From a bacterium UBP14_UBA6098 (GTDB taxonomy: Bacteria; UBP14; UBA6098), in the NCBI GenBank assembly GCA_002428525.1, contig DIWU01000020.1:7211-71210 (forward strand): 64,000 nt of DNA. The letters run 5' to 3'. Below are positions 41,804-50,947 of the stretch, one piece after another (the first letter of the stretch is position 1; each line of letters opens with the position of its first letter). The notes below the pieces were generated by a model, which did not search any database, was not told where the DNA came from, and saw only the letters and a list, made by a program, of their open reading frames with translations. The translations under genes were made by a program, and so were the position numbers.

Positions 41804-44473
41804 TTACTTCGCTTGCTCCGGCCAGCCCTCCGGCGCGAGGAGGACGGTTACCGGGTTGTTCAAGAACTTATTCGCGAAGGCGACTATCTCCTCTTTCGTC
41901 ACCTTGTCGATATTCTCTAAGTATTGATAGTCATATTCGAAGCCGAGACCGTAAAGCTCGTCGAGAGCGGCGGAGAAGACATGGTTCTCCTGTTCCTGCC
42001 GTCCGCGATAGAAGCCCTCGCGGATCGCCGCGCGGGCGCGTTCGAGCTCGGGGGCGTCGAAATCGCCGGATTTCACGCGCTCAATCTCGTGGAGTATTAC
42101 GGCCTTGACCGAATCGTAGTTATCGGGGCTTGTTTGAGTCATGACATAGAATGTCCCACCCTCGGGGCCGAGGAAATTGCTCCCGAAAACCAAATAAACA
42201 AGGTCGCGGACCCCGCGAAGCTCTTCGTGGAGACGCCCCTTCATGCCGGACAGAAAGCCCTGCATAACGGCGAGGGCGTAGCGTTCCTCCTCGTAGATAC
42301 TCGGCGCGGGATAGCCGATTATGAGCGTCACCTGTCCGCGAGTGGTCTCTTTGATATGGGTTTCCGGCGCGGTTCTGGCGGCGATCGGGGCAGGTTTTTG
42401 GAATTTGACCTCGCTCGAGGGCCGCTTTCCGAAGTATTTCTCGACGATCTCGAAGATCTGCTCTGTGGGCATCGGCCCGGAGACGCCAATCACGCAATTG
42501 GAGGGCTGAATATAAGCCCTGTGAAAATCGATTATATCCTGTCGGGTAATCGATTCGAGGGTCTCGAAGGTTCCCGAGGGGTTGTTCGAGTAGGGATGGT
42601 CTTGGAAAAAGACCTTGCGGAAATAGTAAAAGGCGTCGCTCGACCAATCGTCGGCCTCGGCTTGGAGGTTTCTAAACTTACGCTCTTTTAGGCGCGGCAG
42701 GGATTCCTTGGGGAAGGTCGGTTCGAAGGCGATCTTCGCGAGCAGTTCCATTCCGGCCTGAAGGTCCATCGGCAGAAAGGTGCCTTCGAGCGATATCGAG
42801 TTGTTTCCCCCGCCGGTTTCGACATCGTAGCCGTTCCATTCGATATACTCGCTGAGTTTTTCGCGTGTCGGGAAGCCCTTGACCCCTTCGAGGAAATAGT
42901 CCGCGAGCAGATTCGTGATTCCAATCTTGTCGGCGGTTTCATAACGAAGGCCGGCGTTGAAGAATATCTTGATGTCGAAATGGGGGACACTGTTGTTCTC
43001 CGCGGCAACTACAGTGAGGCCGTTTTTCAGGACTCGCTTCTCGAAGTCGATCTTCCCGACGCCCTTCACCGCGAATTCTTGCTCGACGCCCTCCGATTTT
43101 GGTTTAACGACAACGACATTCATCGTCCACGGGACGAGAAACTCCTCTGCGGCGAGCCTGATATCGTCGAGTTGGATATCCATATAGCGCGGAACGAGGA
43201 AATCGAGCGCGGTCGGGCGGTTGTAGGTCATTTGGTTGAACATCATGGAGCTTGTCTGGTCATCGACGGTTTCGTTCTCGAACATCAGACTTTTCACGAG
43301 CAGTTTCTTTTGGCGTTCGAGTTCGCCCTTCTCGATGCCCTTAGATCTAACCTTTTGAACCTCTTCGTCAATGATATTAAGGATTCTGTCGCGGTTCGGA
43401 TACTCGAAATTATCGACAATGATCATAAAAAGCGGTGGTTGTGAGGAGGGGTTGTAGTGAACGGCGTTGATCGATGTGCAGAGCTTTTCCTCGATGATCA
43501 AGCGCTTATAGAGCCTGCTTGTTCCGCCGCCGGCGAGGACATCGGTTAAAAGGTCGAGGGCGTAGGCCTCGTCGGTGCCTCTTTCCGCGCCGCGCCAAGC
43601 TATGCGCATATTGGAGGTTTGAACCGAAGCCTCGGCCTCGGCGTAACGGGCGGACATCTGAGGCGGCTCTTCCGGAATCACCGGTAGTGTATGAACTTTG
43701 CGTTCCCATCCGCCGAACGCGCTGTCAACATAAGCGCGAGCCTCCTCGAAACTAATATCCCCGGCGATTGCGAGGACGGAGTTATCTGGAGAGTAATTTG
43801 AGTTGTAATATTCGATCAGGTCTTCGCGCGAGATATCGAGGAAATTCTCGATGTATCCGATGATCGGGTATCTGACGGGGTGGATTTGAAAGGCGGTTCG
43901 ATAGAGAAGGTCGGACATCACGCGCGGAGGCTCTTCGAGGCCTTTGTAAATCTCCTGCGTAATCACGCCCTTTTCGCGGGCAAGCTCTTTCTCGTCGAAG
44001 GCGCACTCCGAGACCCAGTCGGCGAGGGTTTGTAGCTGTCCGGGGAATTCTCTGCTGGGGCCGGTTATATAATAACAGGTAATCGCGTAACTTGTGTAGG
44101 CGTTCGAGGTCGCGCCGATACCGGCTAAGTAGTCATTGCATTCGGTTTCGGTCCTTTGTGAGGTTGTTCCGCCGGCGACCACATGTTCGAGGTTGTGGCT
44201 AATCCCGGCCCCGAGGAATTTGCCCTCATACTGGCTTCCGGTCTTCACGCCGACGCGGAGGCTGACCACCGGCGTAAGGTGATTTTCCCAAAACAGGACG
44301 ACAAGGCCGTTGTCGAGGGTCCACATACGAACCGGCGGGTATTTGATCATATCGCTTGCAGAGCGGGTTCGGAAGATTTCCGGTTCCTGTGAAAAGGTGA
44401 AAACCTTGCCGGCCCCGAAAAGCGGAAAGGCAAGGATAGCTATCGTGATTGCGAGTGCGAAAAGTCTTTTCAT
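41804..44473 (-). CDS. M16 family zinc metallopeptidase (two-lobed, secreted)
   Basis: 889 residues. Signal peptide MKRLFALAITIAILAFPLFGAG. The zinc motif HNLEH lies in GAGISHNLEHVVAGGTTSQRTE, with the distant Glu in EKGVITQEIYKGLEEP. The second lobe (from about residue 460, LKNGLTVVAAENNSVPHFDIKIFFNAGLRYE) has lost HxxEH, as is normal for the inactive half. Periplasmic or surface peptide degradation is expected. AAGGAG precedes the ATG. The divergent intergenic region to glyS holds a 16-base palindrome. Confidence 0.9.
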   Translation of the reverse strand: MKRLFALAITIAILAFPLFGAGKVFTFSQEPEIFRTRSASDMIKYPPVRMWTLDNGLVVLFWENHLTPVVSLRVGVKTGSQYEGKFLGAGISHNLEHVVAGGTTSQRTETECNDYLAGIGATSNAYTSYAITCYYITGPSREFPGQLQTLADWVSECAFDEKELAREKGVITQEIYKGLEEPPRVMSDLLYRTAFQIHPVRYPIIGYIENFLDISREDLIEYYNSNYSPDNSVLAIAGDISFEEARAYVDSAFGGWERKVHTLPVIPEEPPQMSARYAEAEASVQTSNMRIAWRGAERGTDEAYALDLLTDVLAGGGTSRLYKRLIIEEKLCTSINAVHYNPSSQPPLFMIIVDNFEYPNRDRILNIIDEEVQKVRSKGIEKGELERQKKLLVKSLMFENETVDDQTSSMMFNQMTYNRPTALDFLVPRYMDIQLDDIRLAAEEFLVPWTMNVVVVKPKSEGVEQEFAVKGVGKIDFEKRVLKNGLTVVAAENNSVPHFDIKIFFNAGLRYETADKIGITNLLADYFLEGVKGFPTREKLSEYIEWNGYDVETGGGNNSISLEGTFLPMDLQAGMELLAKIAFEPTFPKESLPRLKERKFRNLQAEADDWSSDAFYYFRKVFFQDHPYSNNPSGTFETLESITRQDIIDFHRAYIQPSNCVIGVSGPMPTEQIFEIVEKYFGKRPSSEVKFQKPAPIAARTAPETHIKETTRGQVTLIIGYPAPSIYEEERYALAVMQGFLSGMKGRLHEELRGVRDLVYLVFGSNFLGPEGGTFYVMTQTSPDNYDSVKAVILHEIERVKSGDFDAPELERARAAIREGFYRGRQEQENHVFSAALDELYGLGFEYDYQYLENIDKVTKEEIVAFANKFLNNPVTVLLAPEGWPEQAK

Positions 44474-44568
44474 CGATTCTCCTTATCGTTGTTGAATAAT
44501 CTGCTTATTATAATAAAGCGAAAACATATTTCAAGATATGTAAACAAAATGTAATTTCAATAGAAAAA

Positions 44569-44584
44569 TGACCATGCGGTCATA
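44569..44584. promoter_or_regulatory. TetR-operator-like perfect palindrome between M16 peptidase and glyS
   Basis: ATGACC-ATGC-GGTCAT, 16 bases, in an AT-rich divergent intergenic region. TGACC...GGTCA half-sites are common in TetR-family operators, but no TetR gene is present in the window. A short hairpin is the alternative. Confidence 0.4.
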
Positions 44585-44613
44585 TTTTTAAAATATGTCG
44601 AAAATATTTGATT

Positions 44614-44641
44614 TGATTTTAGCGGAGTTGAGCATATATTG
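44614..44641 (+). promoter_or_regulatory. Predicted promoter of glyS
   Basis: TTGATT (44614-44619), 16-base spacer, TATATT (44636-44641), about 30 bases before ATG 44673; TGGAG lies between. Confidence 0.45.
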
Positions 44642-44672
44642 AAAAATTAACCGATATTCAAATGGAGTATGT

Positions 44673-46022
44673 ATGGCCAAGAATGATAACAAGATAATGA
44701 ACGAGATAGTCGCGCTGTGCAAGCGGCGCGGGTTCATTTTTCAATCCAGCGAGGTTTACGGCGGCGTGGCCAGCACCTACGACTACGGCCCGCTCGGTGT
44801 CGAGCTGAAGCGCAATCTGAAGGATATATGGTGGCGCTCCATGGTTCAGCTTCGCTCGGATATCGAGGGCCTCGACGCCGCGATCATTATGCACCCCAAG
44901 GTTTGGCAGGCCAGCGGCCATATAGACGAATTTGTCGATCCGCTTATCGAATGCCGCGAATGTCATCGCCGCTTCAAGGCAGACGATTTGACCTCGAAAG
45001 AACAGTGCCCTGTTTGCGGGGCGAAGAATAGCTTCACCGAGCCGAAGCTGTTCCATCTCATGTTCCAAACCTATATGGGGCCGGTGCTTTCCGAGGAGAA
45101 TATCGCATACCTTCGCCCCGAGACGGCGCAGGGCATCTATGTCAACTTCGAGAATGTCCGCACTCCGGCGCGGCAGAAGGTGCCGTTCGGCATCGCGCAG
45201 ATCGGGAAGGCGTTTAGAAATGAGATCACACCCGGCAATTTCACCTTCCGCACGCGCGAGTTCGAGCAGATGGAGATGCAGTATTTCGTCCATCCGAGCG
45301 AGGCGGATAAATGGTTTGCTTATTGGAAAGAGCAGAGGCAAAACTGGTATCGCGAGCTTGGGTTCTCGATGGAGAACCTCCATTTCCACGATCACGAGAA
45401 GCTCGCGCATTACGCCCGTTCCGCGGTGGATATCGAATACGACTTCCCCTTCGGCAGGAGCGAGCTCGAGGGGATCCATAATCGCGGCGATTTCGACCTT
45501 ACACGCCATCAGGAATTCTCCGGTAAAAGCTTCGAGTATTTCGATCAGGAGAAAAACGAGCGGTTTATTCCTTATATTATTGAAACCTCCGGCGGGATTG
45601 ACCGTTGCCTGCTCGCGCTCTTAGTCGATGGCTATCAGGAGGAGATCGACAAGGACGACCCCAAGCAAACGAGGGTTGTCTTGAAACTTCATCCTCGGTT
45701 GGCGCCGATCAAGGTCGGTATCTTCCCGCTGGTCAATCGGGATGGCATGCCCGAGATTGCGAGGGAGATCGAGACCGAGCTTCGGAGGAATTTCATGGTC
45801 TTCTACGACGACGGCGGATCGATAGGTAGGCGCTATCGCCGTCAGGACGAGGCTGGAACGCCTTTCTGCGTGACGATAGACGGCCAAACCATCGAGGATG
45901 GAACGGTGACAATCCGCGAACGGGATACTATGGTGCAGGTTCGCATCGGGATCGACGAGATCGCACAGACTGTTGCGCGCTACACCGAAGATTGGCGAAG
46001 GGACAAAGGGCTCGATATTTAG
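44673..46022 (+). CDS. glyS: Glycyl-tRNA synthetase (class II, single-chain dimeric type)
   Basis: 449 residues. Class II motifs: YDYGPLGVELKRNLKDIWW, YLRPETAQGIYVNFENV, FGIAQIGKAFRNEITPGNFTFRTREFEQMEMQYFV (motif 2) and ETSGGIDRCLLALL (motif 3), followed by an anticodon-binding domain (LAPIKVGIFPLV...GRRYRRQDEAGTPFCVTIDG). A zinc-knuckle-like insert has CRECHRRF...CPVCG. This is the alpha2 form, not the alpha2beta2 form of proteobacteria. GGAG before ATG. Confidence 0.95.
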   Translation: MAKNDNKIMNEIVALCKRRGFIFQSSEVYGGVASTYDYGPLGVELKRNLKDIWWRSMVQLRSDIEGLDAAIIMHPKVWQASGHIDEFVDPLIECRECHRRFKADDLTSKEQCPVCGAKNSFTEPKLFHLMFQTYMGPVLSEENIAYLRPETAQGIYVNFENVRTPARQKVPFGIAQIGKAFRNEITPGNFTFRTREFEQMEMQYFVHPSEADKWFAYWKEQRQNWYRELGFSMENLHFHDHEKLAHYARSAVDIEYDFPFGRSELEGIHNRGDFDLTRHQEFSGKSFEYFDQEKNERFIPYIIETSGGIDRCLLALLVDGYQEEIDKDDPKQTRVVLKLHPRLAPIKVGIFPLVNRDGMPEIAREIETELRRNFMVFYDDGGSIGRRYRRQDEAGTPFCVTIDGQTIEDGTVTIRERDTMVQVRIGIDEIAQTVARYTEDWRRDKGLDI

Positions 46023-46034
46023 GGGGAGGGCTTT

Positions 46035-46295
46035 ATGCTTTCTTGGGCTTTCTTTATAATTGTGCTCGATATCATACTTGCTCTTCTTCTGCTTCAATGC
46101 AGATGTCTCAATGCGACTACTATCGTCGCGCTCGCGGGTTTTGGCGTTGCCGGAATAGGCATTATCGTGCAAACCCTCTCCAAGATCAAGGCGGGGACTC
46201 GCGAGAAAATGGCGCAGGAACTCCGGCAACTTAGGAACGAGAATAAAGAGCTACTTCAACGGTTGGCGGAGAATTCCAAAGGCGGGGACTCTTGA
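46035..46295 (+). CDS. Small membrane protein with C-terminal coiled coil
   Basis: 86 residues. Two hydrophobic stretches (LSWAFFIIVLDIILALLLLQ; TTIVALAGFGVAGIGIIVQTL), then a charged helix KAGTREKMAQELRQLRNENKELLQRLAEN likely to form a coiled coil. GGGGGAGGG lies four bases before ATG. It is 12 bases behind glyS. No family recognised. Confidence 0.6.
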   Translation: MLSWAFFIIVLDIILALLLLQCRCLNATTIVALAGFGVAGIGIIVQTLSKIKAGTREKMAQELRQLRNENKELLQRLAENSKGGDS

Positions 46296-46376
46296 GGTTT
46301 CTGCGGATAAGTCGAGGGTGCTCGTCATATATATGCGAACAAACGCTAATTTAGCGCGAACCATCGAGGCTGAGAC

Positions 46377-48152
46377 TTGAGCGCATCGCAACGACGAAAA
46401 GAGATCGAGAAGGGCTTGGACATCTTCATGATGTTCATCGCCTTTTTGGCGGTAGTCTCACTTATCGGCAAGGGTGGGCTCGGCCCGCATTGGCGGCCGT
46501 TTTTCGGTGCAGTCGATGTTTTCATCATCGTCTGTTTCGTCGGGAACTCGGTTTTCCGCGTGTTTCTCGCCCCGAACCGCTGGAAATACATCAAGGACCA
46601 TCCATTTCAATATGCCCTGATCGGGCTTTTTGTATCCCAAATCTTCATCGTTCAACTGGTTCTCACCGATGCGAGCTATCGGTATCTGCTAAATCAGCTC
46701 TCGCTGATCGGACTCACGAAGATATATATCGTTCTAATGCAGATATTTATCCTTGTCGAGCTTGTGGCCGAGCTCGGTCGGTTGAACTCCAAGCTGGCGC
46801 GGCTACCTCTTCCGCCGGCGACAATTTTTGTTGTAAGCTTTTTAATATTGATACTCAGCGGTGCCGTTCTCCTTCTGCTTCCGGGGGCGACGCGAGTTGG
46901 AGGGATCAAGCTAATCGACGCCCTATTCACCGCGACCTCGGCGACCTGTGTTACCGGCCTGATAGTTGTGCCGACCGGCGAGCTTTTCACGCGCTTCGGC
47001 CAAACGGTGATTTTAACCTTGATCCAGTTCGGTGGGCTCGGCCTTATGACCTTCGCCACATTTTTCGCGCTGGTTTTCCGCAATGAATTCGGGCTTCGTG
47101 AGAAAATGCTTCTTGGCGATGTCCTTAATGTCAATGTTTTCGGTAGGATAAAGTCTCTATTAGCGGCGATTGTCGGGATTACCCTCTTTACCGAGGCGGT
47201 TGGCGCTTTTTTGCTGTATATCTTCGGCGGCCCCTATGAATCGGCGATGGATTCGCGTTTGTGGTGGTCGATCTTCCACTCGGTTAGCGCTTTCTGCAAC
47301 GCCGGTTTTTCGCTTTGGAACGACAATATAGCTCGTTTTATGTCGGATTGGAGGATGTCGCTGACCTTTGCCGGCCTGATTATTCTTGGCGGCTTAGGTT
47401 TTGTCGTCTTGACCGATATCGGCAGATATATCCTCAGCCCCTTGAAATTTAAAACCCGCAAGATACCGCATTTCCAGCTTCAAACGAAGGTAGTCGTCAC
47501 GACTACATTCTTTCTGATCGGCTTCGGAATGATACTGCTCCTCGTCGCGGATCGCACCTATCTTATGAGCCGCGGGACATGGCAGGAGAATCTTTTAGCC
47601 GCCTTTTTCCAGTCCGTGACGGCCAGAACCGCAGGATTCAATACCGTCGATATCGCGGCCTTTGCCCCGGGAGCGCTTTTTGCGCTTATCATCTTGATGT
47701 TCATCGGTGCCTCGCCGGGATCGACGGGCGGTGGAATCAAAACGACTACGATAGCGGTGATATTCGGCGCGATTCGAAGCAAGCTTCGCGGTCAGGATCG
47801 AGCGAACTTCTTCAACCGCAACCTTCCGAAGGATATTATTAGCTCCGCGGCAATGATCATTGTTCTTGCCGGCACGGTTGTCGCAGTGGGCACATTTCTG
47901 ATCTGCACTATCGAGCTTAAGAGCCACCCCGAATGGAGATTTATCGATATCTTCTTCGAGGTAGTCAGCGCTTTCGGAACTGTGGGTTTATCCACTGGTC
48001 CGACCTTCTCACTTTCAACTGCGAGCAAGGCTATCCTAATATTAATTATGCTTTTAGGAAGGGTTGGCCCGTTGACTTTCCTGTTCTCTGTATCGAGGCA
48101 CAACAAAGCTCAGCGAATGGAGAATCTCGAAGAGAGCATGATGATCGGATAA
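46377..48152 (+). CDS. TrkH/KtrB-type potassium uptake channel subunit
   Basis: 591 residues. An unusual N-terminal part of about 130 residues with TM helices precedes the TrkH/KtrB core. The four P-loops are visible: TSATCVTGLIV, HSVSAFCNAGFSL, SVTARTAGFNTVD and SAFGTVGLSTG, each with the selectivity Gly. The channel passes K+ (or Na+-coupled K+) and is gated by the RCK protein encoded 23 bases downstream. The start is TTG 46377 with GAGG seven bases upstream. Confidence 0.9.
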   Translation: MSASQRRKEIEKGLDIFMMFIAFLAVVSLIGKGGLGPHWRPFFGAVDVFIIVCFVGNSVFRVFLAPNRWKYIKDHPFQYALIGLFVSQIFIVQLVLTDASYRYLLNQLSLIGLTKIYIVLMQIFILVELVAELGRLNSKLARLPLPPATIFVVSFLILILSGAVLLLLPGATRVGGIKLIDALFTATSATCVTGLIVVPTGELFTRFGQTVILTLIQFGGLGLMTFATFFALVFRNEFGLREKMLLGDVLNVNVFGRIKSLLAAIVGITLFTEAVGAFLLYIFGGPYESAMDSRLWWSIFHSVSAFCNAGFSLWNDNIARFMSDWRMSLTFAGLIILGGLGFVVLTDIGRYILSPLKFKTRKIPHFQLQTKVVVTTTFFLIGFGMILLLVADRTYLMSRGTWQENLLAAFFQSVTARTAGFNTVDIAAFAPGALFALIILMFIGASPGSTGGGIKTTTIAVIFGAIRSKLRGQDRANFFNRNLPKDIISSAAMIIVLAGTVVAVGTFLICTIELKSHPEWRFIDIFFEVVSAFGTVGLSTGPTFSLSTASKAILILIMLLGRVGPLTFLFSVSRHNKAQRMENLEESMMIG

Positions 48153-48175
48153 AGGCCTCACTGAATGGGAGAAAG

Positions 48176-48844
48176 ATGAAAAAAATAATTATTATAGGTG
48201 CAGGCAGGTTCGGTTATGCCACCGCGAACCGCCTTTCGGAGTTGGGCTCTCATGTGACGGTTATCGACACCGACGAAAAAAGGCTTCATACCCTGACCAG
48301 CCTCGTCGCGGAGACGCTCGTCATGGATGCTATCGACAAGGAAGCCCTCGGGGCAAAACTTGAGGGGCAGGGCTATTCTGCCGGTGTTGTCGCGATCGGC
48401 GATAATTTTTCGTCTGTCCTCTTAGTTTGCCTTTATATGCGCCAGTTCGGAATCCCCTTCGTCGTGGCGCGCGCCTCGAACCCAAAACAGGCGCGGATAT
48501 TGAACAAGATCGGAGTCGATCTCGTCGTCACACCGGAGGACGAGATGGGGCACCACTTAGCCGAAGAGCTTATTTTGTCGGATTCAGAGCAGATCGACCT
48601 TTCCTTCAATTTCTCGATAATCAGAGTCCTTGCGCCGGAGGGTTTCATCGACAAATCCATCGGTGAACTGGATGTCTCCGGCAAGGGTTTCAACCTGCTT
48701 TTCGTGGCGCGGCGCTATGTAAAACAAGGCTTCGTTAAGATGGCGCTTCCCGAGGAGACGGATTTCAAGATTGCAAAAGACGATTATCTTGTCTTCGCCG
48801 GCGATACGCGCCGAATAGCGGCCTTTGTGGAGTCGGCGCGTTGA
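48176..48844 (+). CDS. ktrA: KtrA/TrkA-type RCK regulatory subunit of potassium uptake
   Basis: 222 residues. Rossmann domain IIIIGAGRFGYATANRLSELGSHVTVIDTDEKRLHTL binds nucleotide and gates the channel; the C-terminal RCK_C part ends KIAKDDYLVFAGDTRRIAAFVES. ATG 48176 with GGGAGA upstream; the open frame extends further left inside the channel gene but lacks homology. It overlaps the start of the reductase gene by four bases. Confidence 0.9.
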   Translation: MKKIIIIGAGRFGYATANRLSELGSHVTVIDTDEKRLHTLTSLVAETLVMDAIDKEALGAKLEGQGYSAGVVAIGDNFSSVLLVCLYMRQFGIPFVVARASNPKQARILNKIGVDLVVTPEDEMGHHLAEELILSDSEQIDLSFNFSIIRVLAPEGFIDKSIGELDVSGKGFNLLFVARRYVKQGFVKMALPEETDFKIAKDDYLVFAGDTRRIAAFVESAR

Positions 48845-50259
48845 TCGCGGTAGATGCCCAAAGCTGTTGTGCTTGCGGCGGATGCGTCCCCGCTTGTCCC
48901 GTAGGATCGATCCATATCATAGTAAACAATAGGGCCGTTATCGCCGAGAGCTGTGTCGGTTGCGGCAAATGTATCCCATTCTGCCCGCACGGCGCGCTTC
49001 ATTTTCCCGAGGAAAAGGGCGACCGGCAGAAGCCCATCCAACGGTGGTTTCGCCCGCCCGACTCGGAATACGATATCGTTGTGGTCGGGGGAGGCCCCGC
49101 AGGATCGACCGCCGCGCGCTTCGCCGCCGAGCAAGGCGCAAAGGTTTTGCTTGTGGAGAAGCGCCCGATAGTCGGAACCCCACAGCTTTGCGCCGAGGGA
49201 GTCAGCCATTCCGGCCTCGCCGATGTCATCCCCGAGATTCGCGAAAAATGGATTGCCGCCCCGATAATCGGCGCTATTCTCGTTTCTCCCGAGGGCAGAA
49301 AAACCACTGTTCAGCACCCAAAGGCCGGATATATACTCGAAAGGCGCGTTTTCGACCGCGATCTTTTCTCAATGGCCGCGAAGGCCGGCGCGAGAACCTT
49401 GATCGCGGCCGAGGCCATAGATTTCATCAAGACCGACGACCACATCGTCGGTGTCACTATGCTTTGCCGCGGCCAAAGCTACGAAATTTTGTGCAAAGCT
49501 ATTATCTGCGCCGACGGCGTCGAGTCCGGAATGCTGTCGCGGCTTTTTCCGAAAGAGCATCTCGCGACTGATCAGATTCATGTCGCATCGCAAGTAGTTA
49601 TGAGCGGTGTCGAGGTTCGCCCGGGGTTTCCGGAGTTTCATATCGGCCGAAACCTCGCGCCGGGCGGTTATGCATGGGTTTTCCCGAAGGGCGAGGCCTT
49701 TGCCAATGTCGGCCTCGGGCTGAACCCCTCGATCGGTTCCGGCGAAAGCTCGTGGGATTTGCTCGAACGCTTTGTCGAGCGCAGGTTTGCCGGCGAGGGC
49801 GAGATTATCGAGGTGGCCAGCGGGAATGTCCCGACGGCGAAGCGGTTCAGCAAGATAGTCTATCGGAATGTCCTATTCATCGGCGATGCGGGCCGCCTAT
49901 CCGACCCTGTCTCCGGAGGCGGGATTGCCTCCGCGCTCCTTTCTGGGCGGATCGCCGGCCAACTCGCCTCGGAAGCGGTCAGGGCAGGCACACCCGAAAA
50001 AACGGAGATCTTTCTGAGCCGTTTCACCGACCTTTGGGATAAACTAAAAGGCAGGCAATTTGCCTTCTATTGGAAGGCAAAGACTATCTTCGCCGCCTTG
50101 GATGACGACGATCTCGAGGCAATCTGCAGGGTCATCGAAGACCGTTTCGGCCACGGAGTATTCGAAAGTATAGATATCCCGGGGGCTATCAAATCGATAA
50201 TCCGCGAACGCAAGCTCTTTTGGAAGGTCGCGAAAGGCCTTTACCCAAAGGGGATTTAG
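48841..50259 (+). CDS. Ferredoxin-fused geranylgeranyl reductase family flavoprotein
   Basis: 472 residues. Residues 1-60 hold two 4Fe-4S motifs (CCACGGCVPACP and CVGCGKCIPFCPHG). From about 75 the FAD-binding fold begins (YDIVVVGGGPAGSTAARFAAEQGAKVLLVEK), then GLADVI, GVESGMLSRLF and the reductase signature GGYAWVFPKGEAFANVGLGL, then FIGDAGRLSDPVSGGGIASALLSG. Geranylgeranyl reductases saturate isoprenoid chains of archaeal ether lipids, chlorophyll or quinones. Archaeal ones need reduced ferredoxin, so the fusion supplies the electron donor in cis (inference). Start TTG, overlapping ktrA. Confidence 0.85.
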   Translation: MIAVDAQSCCACGGCVPACPVGSIHIIVNNRAVIAESCVGCGKCIPFCPHGALHFPEEKGDRQKPIQRWFRPPDSEYDIVVVGGGPAGSTAARFAAEQGAKVLLVEKRPIVGTPQLCAEGVSHSGLADVIPEIREKWIAAPIIGAILVSPEGRKTTVQHPKAGYILERRVFDRDLFSMAAKAGARTLIAAEAIDFIKTDDHIVGVTMLCRGQSYEILCKAIICADGVESGMLSRLFPKEHLATDQIHVASQVVMSGVEVRPGFPEFHIGRNLAPGGYAWVFPKGEAFANVGLGLNPSIGSGESSWDLLERFVERRFAGEGEIIEVASGNVPTAKRFSKIVYRNVLFIGDAGRLSDPVSGGGIASALLSGRIAGQLASEAVRAGTPEKTEIFLSRFTDLWDKLKGRQFAFYWKAKTIFAALDDDDLEAICRVIEDRFGHGVFESIDIPGAIKSIIRERKLFWKVAKGLYPKGI

Positions 50260-50535
50260 CTATTCGGCGGAACCCCCGAGCCTATTGGCTCTGACAGCTA
50301 TTCTCGACTTGAGCCTCGCGCTTGTTTTCTTATGAATACCGCCCTTTTTGGCGGCCTTATCCAAAACGCTATAGGCGTGGGGCAAAGCCTCGACGGCCGG
50401 ACCTTCCTCCGAGATAGAGCGAACTTGCCGCATCATATCGCGGACATAGCCTCTCATTAGACGGTTATGCGCTCGTTTTCTCTTGTCTTGCCTGACGCGT
50501 TTTTCCGCGGATTTGTCAACTTGTGTGTTGGGCAC
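50260..50535 (-). CDS. rpsT: 30S ribosomal protein S20
   Basis: 91 residues: KSAEKRVRQDKRKRAHNRLMRGYVRDMMRQVRS and DKAAKKGGIHKKTSARLKSRIAVRANRL are the S20 fingerprints. The start is GTG with AAGGAG six bases upstream. It binds 16S rRNA early in 30S assembly. It is ten bases downstream of the ytfJ-like gene and ends next to the convergent reductase stop. Confidence 0.95.
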   Translation of the reverse strand: MPNTQVDKSAEKRVRQDKRKRAHNRLMRGYVRDMMRQVRSISEEGPAVEALPHAYSVLDKAAKKGGIHKKTSARLKSRIAVRANRLGGSAE

Positions 50536-50544
50536 TGATTCTCC

Positions 50545-50919
50545 TTATTCTTCGTTTTTCTTTTGTTTTGCATTCATGGCCTTTCCCGCGATCTCGCCGA
50601 GTTTCTCGACGGTCAGCGGAATAGCCTTCGCGAAATTACCAATTTTATCCGGTTTAACCGGCAGAAGATTAACCTCATTATCATGAATGACGAGGAAAGC
50701 GATAGGCTCGACTGTGAAGCCGCCGCCACCGCCCCCGCCGGAATTCTCGCCTTTGTCGCCCTTCATCTCCGAGCCGCCGGCGCCGAAGCCGACGCTGACC
50801 TTGCAGATCGGAACTACCGTATTTCCACCCAACTCGATCGGGTCGCCGATGATCGTTTTGGCCTTCGCGACCGTCTCGACATTCTTCAAAATCACCTGCA
50901 ATACTTCTTCAGCAAGCAT
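50545..50919 (-). CDS. GerW/YtfJ family protein
   Basis: 124 residues from ATG 50919 (AAAGGAGG five bases upstream). LAEEVLQVILKNVETVAKAKTIIGDPIELGGNTVVPICKVSVGFGAGGSE, a poly-Gly stretch, FTVEPIAFLVIHDNEVNLLPV: the YtfJ/GerW signature. The family is named for a Bacillus spore germination protein but also occurs in non-sporulating bacteria; function there unknown. The upstream gene is the DUF2953 protein, the same pairing as ytfI-ytfJ in Bacillus. Confidence 0.88.
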   Translation of the reverse strand: MLAEEVLQVILKNVETVAKAKTIIGDPIELGGNTVVPICKVSVGFGAGGSEMKGDKGENSGGGGGGGFTVEPIAFLVIHDNEVNLLPVKPDKIGNFAKAIPLTVEKLGEIAGKAMNAKQKKNEE

Positions 50920-50947
50920 GCTTCCTCCTTTTGGGAACATCGCCGGA

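Noticed and set aside
44569..44598. Palindrome plus T-run as a terminator of the peptidase or glyS gene
   Set aside because: It lies upstream of both divergent genes, so termination makes no sense; the operator reading was kept at low confidence.
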